From Arthrobacter sp. StoSoilB5 (GTDB taxonomy: Bacteria; Actinomycetota; Actinomycetes; Actinomycetales; Micrococcaceae), in the NCBI RefSeq assembly GCF_019977235.1, contig NZ_AP024646.1, positions 372,001-436,000 on the forward strand: DNA of 64,000 nt. The letters are read 5' to 3'. Below are positions 32,806-42,934 of this stretch, piece by piece. A model generated the notes under the pieces. The model was not told the origin of the DNA. It did not search any database and saw only the letters and a list, made by a program, of their open reading frames with translations. A program made the position numbers and the translations under genes. Position 1 is the first letter of the stretch, and each line of letters starts with the position of its first letter.

Positions 32806-33334
32806 AGCAGAACCCTACCCATGACTTTGCTCTGGCTTTGATCACAGTTCAATGCCTAGTGTCTGCGGTCATCCTGGTCGCGGGCTGCGGCTACGGCCGA
32901 GGCGCGCACCTTTCCTTCTTGGAAAGGGAATGTGTGAACCGTGCCGAAAGTTGTCTCCGCAACAAGGATTTGTGGCGGGACTTTTGGTACTACATACGGG
33001 ACAGTCATGTTTCGCGAACTTGGCAGTTTCGGGGTGGGGGAGTGTCCATGCCAGGTGTCCGGGTTCTAAGGAAATGGAACACTGTCCGCGCAGGTACTTC
33101 TATCGTCGTTGTGGGCATCGCACATGCAACGCGCCGCAGACCGGAATCGGAAGGCGCAGTCGCGTTGCCGGGTCGTGGAATATGTCTCAGGCTGCGGTAC
33201 CGTGGCGTTGCACGGCGCCGCAGCCTGAATGGGTGTAGATGTATCGGAGCGGCCTTCGAGTTGGAAGTCTTTATGATCCGGCCTTGTGCCAAAATCGCCT
33301 AGCCAGGGTAAGGCACTGCGATCGGTGATGGTCT
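32806..33334. other. gap with one inverted repeat, no recognisable gene
   Basis: About 530 bases without a convincing gene. A perfect 10-bp inverted repeat (CAGGCTGCGG at 33188-33197, CCGCAGCCTG at 33218-33227) stands 108 bases after the stop of the debranching enzyme as read on the minus strand. It lacks a T-run but may end that transcript. Confidence 0.5.
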
Positions 33335-35500
33335 CTATCGCGGCGCCTTGGTGATTCGACCTGCTTGTTCAACCAGCTCTTTCATTGAGGGCCGATGGCC
33401 GCGGTGGAAGGTTATGCCATCCGGCAGGCCTTGGATTGATGGTTTGTGTTGGGTGATATCGATCGTGATCCGGCCGCCGGCCAAGGGGGCGTTGCTGATG
33501 TGCAGGTCGCCGTAGGACGTGGGCAGTTCAGGATCCATCCAGACACCGCCGAGGGAAACGTGGGCGTCGTAACGCATCAGGCTGGTCACGAGGAGGATCG
33601 GCGCTGTGGCTGCCCAGGCCTGAGGCGAACAAGCCGTTGGGTACGGCAGTGGAGTTTCGAATTGCTCACGGGCGAAACCACAGAACAGTTCCGGCAGCCG
33701 GCCCTCCGTGAATTCTGCCGCTTCAAGCAACGCGGTGGCGATACGTTGCGCCTCCGCCACAAAACCGTAACGCATGAGTCCTTGGGCGATGATGGCGTTG
33801 TCATGGGGCCAGACCGATCCGTTGTGGTAGCTTGCCGGGTTGTAAGCGCCCATGTCGCTGGCAAGTGTTCTCACCCCCCAGCCGCTAAACATTTCCGGAG
33901 ACATCAGCCGCTCTGCTACTTGCGGAGCCTTGTCTTCATCCACGAGGCCGACCCAGAGGCAGTGGCCCATGTTTGAGGCGCAGGCATCGACCTGGCGCTT
34001 CTTTCCATCCAGGGCGACGGCATAGTAGCCACGGTCCGGCATCCAAAACTGCTCGTTGAACCGCTTCTTCAACTGCGCCCCAAGATCTGCCAGTTCATCT
34101 CCCAAAACTGAATCGCCGGCGTCGTACGCCATCCACGCACGGGCCATGTGTGCCTGGTACACGTAGGCCTGTACCTCGCAGAGCGCGATGGGCGGTTCGG
34201 CCAGCGTGCCGTCAGCGAAGTTGATACTGTCCCAGGAGTCCTTCCACCCCTGGTTGATCAGTCCATGAGGGTTCAAGCGCTCATACTCTACGAATCCATC
34301 ACCATCCTTGTCCCCATAATGTCGGATCCAGTCCATTGCCCGGTCTGCATGGGGGAGCAGCGCCGCAATGGTGTCCTTCGCGAAGCCCCAGCGGCTGACT
34401 TCGCCCAATATGCACACGAACAGAGGGGTGGCATCGACGCTGCCGTAATAGTTGGACTTCCCTCCCAGGGACAGCCCGCTGGAAATATCCAGCCGGACTT
34501 CGTGCAAAATCTTTCCCGGTTCCTCCTCGCTCAGAGGATCCACTACCCGGCCTTGTCGGTCTGCCAGCGTCTGTAACGTGCCCAGAGCCAAGGAAGGATC
34601 CACGGGCATGGCCATTTGTGAGGACAGCAGCGAATCCCGGCCAAACAGGGTCATAAACCAGGGCGCCCCTGCGGCCACCACCACACGATCCCGATGGTGC
34701 GGGTCTTCGATCCGCAGGGCTCCCAGATCGTCGTAGCTCCGCCTCAAAGTCCGTTCGATGGAGCGGTTCCCAACGTGTACCACAGGGATTTTCGCCACCC
34801 ACTCCTGCCGGCGGCGGTCACTCACGGACATCCCGTCCGTATCAAGATGAACGAACGACGGCGGCGTCGGGCTTGTCCCCTCCTTGCTCGGCACGGCCGT
34901 GAAGGTGCAGCTCCACTGGCTGTGCGGAGCAACTGTCAAGCTGTACGTAAGGCTATCCGGTGAGACATCGGCGCCGGGAGCGAGGACGAGAATACCCTTC
35001 CGGACTTCGTGCCAGGAGGCCCGGATGATCAGTGAGGCGCCGTCCACATCGCGTGAATGGTTCCAGCTCCTCTGGACCCGCCCGTCCTTTACTTCAAAAA
35101 GATCGGCGAAATCTGCCTCCACCTTCAAAGAGACAACGCAAACGGCAGGCTCCTTCGAGTAATTGTGCAAGGTGACCTGCTCCTGAATGCCAGCGCCCAC
35201 TTCACGCAGGCGCTCCACAATCAGCGGGCTATCCGCATAGCCATCCCCACGAGGAACCCGCCCGGCAAACAGGGCTCGATATGGCTCCTTCGTTTCCGAG
35301 CCCAGCGGTTCAACGTGCTGGCCATTAACTGTCAGGACCCACCCCGACACAATGCGGGTGTCCTGGAAAAAGACACCATGAGGATGTTCGGACTGGATGT
35401 CCCCGTTCGCCATTGAAATGCAAAACGACGAACCCTCGACTAGCGTGACTGTTCCTGCCCCAAGCGGACCTGCAGCCGTGTCAGCGTTCCATCCAGCCAT
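33335..35500 (-). CDS. amylo-alpha-1,6-glucosidase / glycogen-debranching-type protein
   Basis: A 721-residue protein starting at ATG 35500, preceded by AAAGGAG. Residues about 10-215 form the N-terminal beta-sandwich of debranching-type enzymes (NGDIQSEHPHGVFFQDTRIVS). The rest is an (alpha/alpha)6 glucosidase barrel with PWFMTLFGRDSLLSSQMA, GWKDSWDSINFADG and YNPASYHNGSVWPHDNAII, which hold the likely catalytic acids. Members hydrolyse alpha-1,6 branches or related glucosides. The gene is single, and no glg genes are beside it. Confidence 0.9.
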   Translation of the reverse strand: MAGWNADTAAGPLGAGTVTLVEGSSFCISMANGDIQSEHPHGVFFQDTRIVSGWVLTVNGQHVEPLGSETKEPYRALFAGRVPRGDGYADSPLIVERLREVGAGIQEQVTLHNYSKEPAVCVVSLKVEADFADLFEVKDGRVQRSWNHSRDVDGASLIIRASWHEVRKGILVLAPGADVSPDSLTYSLTVAPHSQWSCTFTAVPSKEGTSPTPPSFVHLDTDGMSVSDRRRQEWVAKIPVVHVGNRSIERTLRRSYDDLGALRIEDPHHRDRVVVAAGAPWFMTLFGRDSLLSSQMAMPVDPSLALGTLQTLADRQGRVVDPLSEEEPGKILHEVRLDISSGLSLGGKSNYYGSVDATPLFVCILGEVSRWGFAKDTIAALLPHADRAMDWIRHYGDKDGDGFVEYERLNPHGLINQGWKDSWDSINFADGTLAEPPIALCEVQAYVYQAHMARAWMAYDAGDSVLGDELADLGAQLKKRFNEQFWMPDRGYYAVALDGKKRQVDACASNMGHCLWVGLVDEDKAPQVAERLMSPEMFSGWGVRTLASDMGAYNPASYHNGSVWPHDNAIIAQGLMRYGFVAEAQRIATALLEAAEFTEGRLPELFCGFAREQFETPLPYPTACSPQAWAATAPILLVTSLMRYDAHVSLGGVWMDPELPTSYGDLHISNAPLAGGRITIDITQHKPSIQGLPDGITFHRGHRPSMKELVEQAGRITKAPR

Positions 35501-35803
35501 GTCGCTCCTTTGGACGACTCCTCCAAGCCCCTCAGCGCACATACAGTCCCAATGTTCGGAAGCGAGGCAGGTGTCCCTCGTTGCCTTATTGCCTTGGACG
35601 CTACTCTCAGTAGCTCCTTGACGCTAGGAGCAATGGCCCTGGTTGAGGAGCAGGGGTCGCTTTTGGGTTAGCCAGACCGGTCAGGTTAAGCGCCAGATGC
35701 TGAACCAACCGAAAGGATCACTGAACTCGAAGCTGCCCACGGCCAAATCCTCATAGAGACAACCGAACGGAAGTCACCCTTCACGAAGGGACTGGAAAGA
35801 AGT

Positions 35804-35837
35804 TTAAGGGCCCTTCTCGGTTGAGAAGGGCCCCTTA
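35804..35837 (-). terminator. hairpin terminator after the SDR gene
   Basis: TTAAGGGCCCTTCTC, GGTT and GAGAAGGGCCCCTTAA pair with one bulged G. Read on the minus strand it lies about 40 bases after the SDR stop and is followed by a short T-rich stretch. The remainder of 35501-35878 shows no gene. Confidence 0.75.
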
Positions 35838-35878
35838 ATGCGCACAGCTGCCAGCTTTTTCCTTGGTGCGGAACTGCG

Positions 35879-36733
35879 CTACTTCGCTGCAGCCATGTGT
35901 GAGGGTATTTCCGGGGATCTGTTGTTCTGGCTGTTGGAACCGACCGTCACTCGCGGGTCGAAGGCGATCGCGCTTGGTTCAACAGCCACTAGCCCGCCGT
36001 CGACGGGGATCGTGGCGGCGTTGATGTACGACGCTTGGTCCGATAGCAGCCAGGAGATGAGAGCGGCGACTTCGGACGAAGAGCCGGGGCGTCGGCTGGG
36101 AACGAAGGCCGTCGCCAGCTCATAGGCGTCTTCGCGGCTGACGCCGAGTTCGGAACCGAATTCGCTCATTTCCATGTCTGCCATTTCGGTCCGGGTCCAC
36201 CCTGGGCATACGGAGTTGGCCCGGATGCCGTCCGGCCCGTAATCAATGGCGACGGACTGGATCAGCATTGCCAGCGCTGCTTTGGTGGCGTCGTAGCCGG
36301 CGATACCTGCTGTGGCCCGCAGTGCAGCGGCGGAGGCGACGCCGACAATGGCTCCTTTGGTGGCCAGGAGGTGCGGCAGGGCTGCCCGGATCAGATAGAA
36401 CGGCCCTGACAGATTCGTGCTGAGCATTGCATCCCAGTCCTCATCGCTCAGGTCACCGGCCGCACCGGGGCGGACGATTCCGGCGTTGAGCACTAAACCG
36501 TTGAGGGTCCCGAACCGGTCGATGGTCTCGGTGACCAGTCGCTTCATGTCCGCATCTGAGGAAACATCGGCAATTATCGGATGTGATCCTGTGCTGCGGG
36601 CTACCTCATTCAGGACATCGGGGCGTCGGCCGCAGATGACTACTTCCCATCCTTGGTCTCGAAGCGTTGCTGCGGTGGCGGCGCCAATGCCCGTACCTCC
36701 GCCGCTGACAATCGCGACTGAAGAGTTGTTCAT
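35879..36733 (-). CDS. SDR-family oxidoreductase
   Basis: A 284-residue classical short-chain dehydrogenase. The NAD(P) motif VSGGGTGIGAATAATL, the NAG motif (LNAGIVRP), the serine in VGVASAAAL and the catalytic YDATK are all present, and VPVDGGL-like residues near the end complete the fold. About 30 extra residues follow the usual C-terminus. It is the last gene of a minus-strand group with the amidohydrolase and the APC permease, so it may reduce or oxidise an intermediate of the amide or amine pathway. The substrate is unknown. Confidence 0.9.
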   Translation of the reverse strand: MNNSSVAIVSGGGTGIGAATAATLRDQGWEVVICGRRPDVLNEVARSTGSHPIIADVSSDADMKRLVTETIDRFGTLNGLVLNAGIVRPGAAGDLSDEDWDAMLSTNLSGPFYLIRAALPHLLATKGAIVGVASAAALRATAGIAGYDATKAALAMLIQSVAIDYGPDGIRANSVCPGWTRTEMADMEMSEFGSELGVSREDAYELATAFVPSRRPGSSSEVAALISWLLSDQASYINAATIPVDGGLVAVEPSAIAFDPRVTVGSNSQNNRSPEIPSHMAAAK

Positions 36734-36811
36734 GTGTAATCCTCACGTGAGGGGCGGCCGTGGGTAGGCCCACGGCCTGCCCGCTTAGGCGAAATGGGTG
36801 ATTCTGGGGTT

Positions 36812-36853
36812 GTCGAGGGCACGGTGACGGTCAGCGTTCATCGTGCCCTCGAC
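36812..36853 (-). terminator. 12-bp perfect inverted repeat between amidohydrolase and SDR genes
   Basis: GTCGAGGGCACG (36812-36823) and CGTGCCCTCGAC (36842-36853) form a strong hairpin that begins 10 bases after the amidohydrolase stop on the minus strand. There is no T-run. It may be a processing or attenuation site that lowers expression of the SDR gene. Confidence 0.55.
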
Positions 36854-36863
36854 GTGTGCCAGG

Positions 36864-38432
36864 TCATTGCCTGTGGAACACCGTTTCGCCTTCGAAGACG
36901 GTGCGTATCACTTGCGTGGCCCCTATTTCATCGACGGGTACGTCAAAGAGGTTCCGGTCCAGGACGATGAAATCGGCTGCTTTCCCTACTTCAAGGGAGC
37001 CTTGGTGTTTTTGCTGGTTGACGGCCCTGGCACCGCTGATGGTCATCGCTTCAAGGGCGGCCGGGAGGTCGATGGATTCGCTGGCGTGCTGCAGCATGCC
37101 TTGAAGTGCCGGGAAGAGGTTGGGATCGGAGGTGATGATCCAGTCCGATCCGACGGTCATGTGTGCATCATTCTTGAGCACGGAGTTGAAGTGGTAATAA
37201 TCGGTTAGTCCGTATTCGGGCACGTGCCAGATGGCCGGGGACATTTCGGCGACGACGTTGTGTTCTTGGAGGCGGCCGTAGTCGCTGGGACTGATGAACC
37301 CGGCATGTGCGATTTCGTGGCGAGGGCCGTCGGGACCGTTGATGGTGCGGACTTTTTCGATGGCATCCAGGGCCCGGCGGGTGGATCCTTCACCGGCGCA
37401 ATGGATTTTGACGGTGAGGCCGGCGGCGTCGAATTCAGCGAGCCTGGTCACGAATTCCTCTTCGGGAACCAGGATGTTGGTTTCGTCAACCGCCCCGTCT
37501 TCAGTCAGGTCGGCCTGAGTGAAGTTTGGCGGCAAGGGTGCCCCGTCCAGCCAGACTTTGATGAATTTTGTGTCGACGTGTTGTGAGGCCCATTCGTCCC
37601 GGGATTTGATCGTGGATTCGAGAACGTCGAGCGTGGCCATGCCGAAGCCTTCATCGCGCCACACCAGGTGCGCCGCGATACGGATCTTGAGTTGGTTTTC
37701 CTGGTCCAGATCGCGGAACGCCCGCAAGGCTTGTGGGGATGCGGAAGCTTCCTGCACGGAGGTGATGCCGAATTCGTGGCAGACCGATACCGCCCAGGCG
37801 ATGGCTTCGGCATTGGTGGTGCGGGAGTAGTCCGGAATCGACCGTAGAACAGGCCAGCGGGCCTGTTCGACCATCTCACCGGTCAGTGCGCCGGTGGCTT
37901 CGTCCCGGATGTAGCGTCCCCCGGGAGGGTCGGTGATGTCCTCGGAGATCCCGGCCAATTCGAGGGCTTTCGAGTTCGCCAGGCCGTGGTGGATCGTGTA
38001 GTCGTACAGGAAGACCGGCTGATCGGGGAAGGCCTCATCCAGGAAGTCCTTGGTGACGCCGGCGGGTCCCAGGTCCGGTGGGAAGAAGTCGCCGCCAAGA
38101 ACCCAGCTGGTGCCGTCCGCTTCGACGGGGCCGCTGCAGTTGCACGAGCGGATGTCTTCGATGACCCGCTGCTGGTCGCCGCCGGGGCTCAGCCTGGGCT
38201 CGAACCGGAATTTGAGGCCGCTGAACAGCAGATGCAGGTGTGCATCGTGGATGCCCGGCATCATCATCCGGCCCTCAAGGTCCACGATCTCGGTATCCTC
38301 GGTAATCCTGGGCCGGATGTCCTCTTCAGTTCCGATGGCCACTATTAGCCCGTCTTCGACCAGCAGGGCTTCCGCCCAGGGCTGGTCAGGGTTGACTGTG
38401 TAGATTTTTCCGTTCGTGTACGCAGTACTCAC
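36864..38432 (-). CDS. YtcJ-type metal-dependent amidohydrolase
   Basis: A 522-residue member of the amidohydrolase_3 family, starting at GTG 38432 after GGAAGGA. Metal ligands are visible as MPGIHDAHLHLLFSG near the N-terminus, with later histidines in VKIHCAGEGS and HEIAHAGF and an aspartate in MTVGSDWIITSDP. The closing ARAVNQQKHQGSLEVGKAADFIVLD is diagnostic of the superfamily. Members hydrolyse amides, imides or formylated amines in the cytoplasm. It follows the permease gene and may act on the imported compound. Confidence 0.92.
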   Translation of the reverse strand: MSTAYTNGKIYTVNPDQPWAEALLVEDGLIVAIGTEEDIRPRITEDTEIVDLEGRMMMPGIHDAHLHLLFSGLKFRFEPRLSPGGDQQRVIEDIRSCNCSGPVEADGTSWVLGGDFFPPDLGPAGVTKDFLDEAFPDQPVFLYDYTIHHGLANSKALELAGISEDITDPPGGRYIRDEATGALTGEMVEQARWPVLRSIPDYSRTTNAEAIAWAVSVCHEFGITSVQEASASPQALRAFRDLDQENQLKIRIAAHLVWRDEGFGMATLDVLESTIKSRDEWASQHVDTKFIKVWLDGAPLPPNFTQADLTEDGAVDETNILVPEEEFVTRLAEFDAAGLTVKIHCAGEGSTRRALDAIEKVRTINGPDGPRHEIAHAGFISPSDYGRLQEHNVVAEMSPAIWHVPEYGLTDYYHFNSVLKNDAHMTVGSDWIITSDPNLFPALQGMLQHASESIDLPAALEAMTISGARAVNQQKHQGSLEVGKAADFIVLDRNLFDVPVDEIGATQVIRTVFEGETVFHRQ

Positions 38433-38498
38433 TCTGTAGTCCTTCCAAGCAAATGTGGATCTCTTGCCGTCCTCGGGAACGTGACGACCGGGCAGGAG

Positions 38499-39947
38499 TT
38501 AGACGTTCTCTTTGGCGTAGTCGATGCTGCGTTTGGCCTTGCCGAATACCAGGCCGGCAACGATCAGGACCGGAATCAGGATGAGCAGCCACTTCGCGGC
38601 GGCGTTGTCAGGGCCGATCAGTGAGTCGTAGTTCTCGATGGTCACGTATCCGATGTAGGAGAGGATCAGCGTGGAGAGTACAGGGGCGATTTTGGTCGCC
38701 CAGATGTTGGATGAGTCTTTGGTCCGGACGAAGAACACGACGATCGATATGGACGTCACGATCAGGATGGTGATGAACGCCGCGGTTGCCAGGGCACTGA
38801 ACCAGGCGAAAACGACCGTGATCGGGTCGGCGCCGAAGAGCAGGAAGGCGACAACGACGATGCCCACGGCGATGCCGTTGGTCAGGGCAGCGGGGGCGGG
38901 GCTTCCGGTTTTAGAGACTGCGGCGAGCCGGGTGGGCAGGACGCCGGCGCGGCTCAGGGCGAAGAGGTAGCGGGCGAACATGTTCATCAGGCCCAGGAGC
39001 ATGGCCAGGTAGCTGGTGACGACCAGGACCTGCATGGACATGCTTAGGGCGTCGCCGCCGCTGGCGCTGGCCAGGTTGAAGATGAACCCTGCAGGGTCCT
39101 CCGTGGCGGTCTGCTGGATGTTGTCGACGCCGATGGCGCCACCGATAACCCAGATGGAGAGGGTGTAGAAAATGCCAACGAAGGCGATCACGGCATAGAG
39201 GGCCCTCGGGATGGTTTTGCGGGGGTTGACTGCCTCTTCGGAAAACACGACCGTGGCTTCGAAGCTGGTGAAGCACAGGAACGCGAACAGCAAAGCGATG
39301 CCCAGGCCCGGGCTGAAGAGGTTTTCAGCAGTGAAACCGGAAACCGAGAAGACCTCAGGGCCTTTGCTGGCTACGAGGGCGATGACCAGGGCGGCGACAA
39401 CGAGGGTTTCGCCGATGATGAGGACAGCAAGAAGCCGGATGCTCGCGTCGATGCCCCGCATGGTCAGTGCCGTGGTGATGACGAGCAGCACGATGATCCA
39501 GACGACCGGGGGAACGGCGAGTCCTGTGAGGCTCTCAAGCAGCTGCCCGGCGAACACCCCAAACTGCGACCATAGCCCTACCTGCAGGCTCAGGTACATC
39601 AGTACCGCCAGCCCGGCACCTGCTGTGGCCCAGGGCGTGCCGAGGCCTTTCGCGATGTAGGCAACAAAGCCGCCGGCGTTGATGACGAATCGGCTCATGC
39701 GCAGGTACCCGACGGAGAACAGGGCGATGAGCAGAGCGGCGATGGCGTAGATGAGTGGGGCTGCGCCTCCTACAGAGGCGAAGACAACGGGCCCGGTTCC
39801 GACGACCGCTGCCATCGGCGCTGCGGCGGCGATGACGAAGAAGGCGATGGCGAAGACACCGAGTTTGTTGGAGCGAAGGTGACCTGGTTGCGGTGCAGGA
39901 GTGTTGGACGGCGTCGTTGCCGGCAACTCGCTGACGTTATCAATCAT
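38499..39947 (-). CDS. APC-superfamily amino acid/amine permease
   Basis: A 482-residue protein with twelve hydrophobic segments. The first helix has SVGGAAPLIYAIAALLIALF nearby and the consensus AFLCFTSFEATVVFSEEAVNPRKTIP region after helix 6 is typical of the APC family. It likely imports an amino acid or amine by proton symport. It heads a minus-strand operon with the amidohydrolase and the SDR. The phosphatase gene lies just upstream (46 bases) and may be part of the same transcript. Confidence 0.92.
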   Translation of the reverse strand: MIDNVSELPATTPSNTPAPQPGHLRSNKLGVFAIAFFVIAAAAPMAAVVGTGPVVFASVGGAAPLIYAIAALLIALFSVGYLRMSRFVINAGGFVAYIAKGLGTPWATAGAGLAVLMYLSLQVGLWSQFGVFAGQLLESLTGLAVPPVVWIIVLLVITTALTMRGIDASIRLLAVLIIGETLVVAALVIALVASKGPEVFSVSGFTAENLFSPGLGIALLFAFLCFTSFEATVVFSEEAVNPRKTIPRALYAVIAFVGIFYTLSIWVIGGAIGVDNIQQTATEDPAGFIFNLASASGGDALSMSMQVLVVTSYLAMLLGLMNMFARYLFALSRAGVLPTRLAAVSKTGSPAPAALTNGIAVGIVVVAFLLFGADPITVVFAWFSALATAAFITILIVTSISIVVFFVRTKDSSNIWATKIAPVLSTLILSYIGYVTIENYDSLIGPDNAAAKWLLILIPVLIVAGLVFGKAKRSIDYAKENV

Positions 39948-39993
39948 GGGGTTTCTCTTTCAAAAGGGCGGCCGTGGCCGTGGCCCGGAGTCC

Positions 39994-40791
39994 TCAGACG
40001 AGGAGACGGGCCTGGAGTTTTTGGCTGAGTGCCGGGGTGAGCCCGAGGCCGTCTTCCAGGTAGGAATGGCGCGTTCCCCAGGTGTTTTCGACGCTGCACC
40101 AAGCGGCTTCGAGATAACTGGGTCGGGCTTCCAGCAGGGGCGTGATGATGGTGCGCAGGTGCTTGTCGATGGGTGGGACGTCCCCTGCGGTGTTGCGGAT
40201 GAGGTACTGGTTTTCGGGTAAAGAGCTTCGGGTGTAGTCATCGCGGATTACGGATTCGGGTACACCCAGGGCGGTCAGGAGCACGGCTATGGCCCAGCCG
40301 GTCCTGTCTTTTCCTGCCGAGCAGTGGACGACCACGGGCAGGTCGCCGGTGGCCAGGGAGGTAAGGAAGTTGGCAAATACTGAAGGGTTGCCGGCGATGT
40401 CGTTTGCGTAGAGGCGGTGCATCGCTTCTTCAGCTTCTTCGGCGGAGAGGGTGTCGGCCAGTTCTGTGAGCCGGCCTTCCCGGACTGCCGACCAGAGAAC
40501 GGCATCCCTGCCGTCCTTGGATTGGAGGGGCGTTTGGACGCCCTTCCAGGTAGGAACAGTGCGGTCTTCGGCGTGTGATTCCCAAGGGTTGCGCAGATCA
40601 ATGAACTGCAGGCCTGCGGCGCGCAGCAGCTCACGGTCCTGGGACGTAGCGGACCCGAAGTGTCCACTCCGGTAAACCAGTCCTTCAGCGAGGCGGGATC
40701 CTCCGTGGGCACGCAGACCACCAATGCTCCGGAAGTTCCGGACGCTCTGCAGGGCCATGGATGCACCCGACCCGACTGTGACCTGTTTCAT
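39994..40791 (-). CDS. tyrosine-protein phosphatase, Y_phosphatase3 family
   Basis: A 265-residue protein. The P-loop VVVHCSAGKDRTGWAIAVLL holds the catalytic cysteine and arginine. The N-terminal NFRSIGGLRAHGGSRLAEGLVYRSGH matches the leading motif of this bacterial/fungal phosphatase group, which removes phosphate from tyrosine or serine and in some cases from lipids. Its place at the head of an amine/amide operon, divergent from a TetR gene, is unusual. It could act on a phosphorylated small molecule there, but that is speculation. Confidence 0.9.
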   Translation of the reverse strand: MKQVTVGSGASMALQSVRNFRSIGGLRAHGGSRLAEGLVYRSGHFGSATSQDRELLRAAGLQFIDLRNPWESHAEDRTVPTWKGVQTPLQSKDGRDAVLWSAVREGRLTELADTLSAEEAEEAMHRLYANDIAGNPSVFANFLTSLATGDLPVVVHCSAGKDRTGWAIAVLLTALGVPESVIRDDYTRSSLPENQYLIRNTAGDVPPIDKHLRTIITPLLEARPSYLEAAWCSVENTWGTRHSYLEDGLGLTPALSQKLQARLLV

Positions 40792-41014
40792 ACAGCAAAG
40801 CTAAACCCTGTATGTGTCGTTCGGCAATAGAACATGTTAATTCGATGTTAAACACCTAGTCCAAAAGATGGTCATACTGTTCAATGTTCTTGTGCGGCGG
40901 TTCATCGTCAGACTTTGCCAGCTGTTACCAAAGTTTGGACTGAGTGTTCACTTTTAGGATTGGGTGTGCAATCATGTGAAGAAGGTCACCTTATTACCCA
41001 AGCAAAGGACGAAA

Positions 41015-41629
41015 ATGAGCGCCGCTGACAAGCCCCTTTCGGTACGGGAACGGAACCGCATGAGGACCCGTGGAGACATCCTGGACACCGCAGCGGAGCT
41101 TCTGGGCTCCGAGGGGTATGCCGCCACGGTCATAGAAGTTCTCAGCCAACGATCGGGTGTTTCGCGTGGGACGATCTACTCCCACTTCCCAGGCGGCAGG
41201 GAAGAGATCGTCCGGGAGGTGTATCTCCGGATCGCCGATGGAGTCTACGTGCGGGGTATCAGCCTGCGCGATGCGCTGACCCATCCCAGCGAGAGGATCA
41301 CCGCTCTGGCGTTCGCTTTGGTGGAGGCCACGAAGGAGCCAGCGGGCCGGTTTTATGGCGTCATGGGCCCGGACCTGGTCTCGGCGCTGTCCGGTGTCCT
41401 GGGTTCGACGTCCCGTTCCTTTGAGGAACTGATTGCCCAGGATTTGAAGCACGCTCAAGAGGACGGGACCTTGGATGCGGACGCACCAACAGAGGTCCTG
41501 GCCGCAACGATTACCGGGGCTATCCGTGCCGCCGGAGCGGCTGCAGCAGGCAAACCTGAGAACGCTGAGCAGGCTGTCGAGGCTGTGCGGCTGCTCATTG
41601 ATGGACTTCTCGTACGAGCTACTGTCTGA
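41015..41629 (+). CDS. TetR-family regulator
   Basis: A 204-residue repressor starting at ATG 41015. The N-terminal helix-turn-helix reads ILDTAAELLGSEGYAATVIEVLSQRSG then VSRGTIYSHFPGGREEIVRE. The C-terminal helical domain would bind the inducer. It diverges from the phosphatase gene through a 223-bp region and lies 35 bases before the flavin oxidase gene. It probably controls one or both of the flanking operons. Confidence 0.9.
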   Translation: MSAADKPLSVRERNRMRTRGDILDTAAELLGSEGYAATVIEVLSQRSGVSRGTIYSHFPGGREEIVREVYLRIADGVYVRGISLRDALTHPSERITALAFALVEATKEPAGRFYGVMGPDLVSALSGVLGSTSRSFEELIAQDLKHAQEDGTLDADAPTEVLAATITGAIRAAGAAAAGKPENAEQAVEAVRLLIDGLLVRATV

Positions 41630-41664
41630 CCCGCCACTGGGTCAAAACACCAACGGAGGAACTT

Positions 41665-42792
41665 GTGTCTGAACAACATTACGATGTCATCGTCATCGGA
41701 TTGGGCCCGTGGGGCTCCTCGGCGGCATGGCATCTGGCGGCCCGCGGCAAGACCGTGCTGGGCTTGGATCGATTTGCACCTCCGCATATGCACGGCTCGC
41801 ACGGTGGAGCTACAAGGTTGGCACGTCAGTCCAGCAGCGCCGGAGCGCAATACACGCCCTTTACCAAGCGGACCTTCGAACTGTGGGATGAGCTGGCCGC
41901 GAAGACCGGGACCCGCTTGTTGGAGCGATCGGGAACGGTGTTCGTCGGTGAACCCGGGTCTATGTGGTTCGACAAGACCGTCGCTTCCCTGGGGTCTTCT
42001 GACTTCGAATATGACGTCCTTGACGGCAAGACAGCACATGAGCGTTTTTCCTGGGCCCGCATCGCCGACGAAGAAGTCGCCGTGTGGGAACCAAACGGCA
42101 CGGTCGCCCTCGTCCACCCAGCCATCGAGGCACTCCAATCTGAGGCCCGGCGGCTGGGGGCAACCCTGCGGACAGGGGAGGCCGTTCTGGGCTGGGACGA
42201 GACGGCGTCGGGCATCGTTGTGAACACCGAGCGGGGTAAGTACAGCGCCGACAAAATTGTGGTGACCGTGGGCGCCCGAGCCAACCACTTGATGCAGCTG
42301 GATCTGCCCTACAAGGTGGACCGTCAGGTGCTGGCCAACTTCCGTCAGGCCGGGCCGCCGAAGCCGGCCATCTACTTCGCGAAGCCGCCGGGATCGGATG
42401 AGGCGCCGTCCTACGGTTGCTCTGAGCCCAGTGGTGACTGGAAATTCTCCGTCCCTGGAAAGGGAAACTGGATCGACCCCGAGGACCTCAGCCAGGACCT
42501 CCGTCCCGGAGACCTCGAACGGATCCAGGACGTGCTGCGCGACAGGCTTCCGGAGATTGACCCCAACCCGGTGTCCACCACGGTGTGCATGTGGGCCGAA
42601 GTCGAGGACGGTCACTGGGTCATCGGCGAGCACCCCGAGTCATCGAATGTGGTGATCGGTACCGGCGACATGGGCCGGGGATTCCGTTATGCGGCGGCTG
42701 TCGGTGAAATGTTGGCCGACCATGTTGACGGCGTTTCCCGACCGGAAACCAGCCTGTTCCTGCCTTCACGGTTCGTTACAGCAAAGGCATGA
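41665..42792 (+). CDS. monomeric sarcosine / N-methyltryptophan oxidase-like flavoenzyme
   Basis: A 375-residue FAD oxidase starting at GTG 41665 after GGAGG. The nucleotide motif VIGLGPWGSSAAWHLAARG is at residues 10-28, and GSHGGATRLARQ follows. Cys308 in TTVCMWAEVEDGHWVIGEHP lies exactly where SolA/MSOX enzymes attach FAD covalently. These enzymes oxidise secondary amines to an aldehyde or formaldehyde plus a primary amine and H2O2. It is the first structural gene of the plus-strand amine operon. The exact substrate is unknown. Confidence 0.9.
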   Translation: MSEQHYDVIVIGLGPWGSSAAWHLAARGKTVLGLDRFAPPHMHGSHGGATRLARQSSSAGAQYTPFTKRTFELWDELAAKTGTRLLERSGTVFVGEPGSMWFDKTVASLGSSDFEYDVLDGKTAHERFSWARIADEEVAVWEPNGTVALVHPAIEALQSEARRLGATLRTGEAVLGWDETASGIVVNTERGKYSADKIVVTVGARANHLMQLDLPYKVDRQVLANFRQAGPPKPAIYFAKPPGSDEAPSYGCSEPSGDWKFSVPGKGNWIDPEDLSQDLRPGDLERIQDVLRDRLPEIDPNPVSTTVCMWAEVEDGHWVIGEHPESSNVVIGTGDMGRGFRYAAAVGEMLADHVDGVSRPETSLFLPSRFVTAKA

Positions 42793-42934
42793 GAAATGTC
42801 ATCCGTTGATGTCCTGACCGCACCGTTACAGAGCTTGTGGGAGCTCGTAGAACAGTGCGAACAGTGCAGCCAGGACGGTCCCCGACAACAACACAGTGCA
42901 CCTGCATTCCAAATTCGAAGGACATCCAACTCTA

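Noticed and set aside
32838..33302. 154-residue plus-strand frame upstream of the debranching enzyme
   Set aside because: Arg/Gly-rich composition, no ribosome site and no motif. It looks like random open frame in GC-rich sequence.
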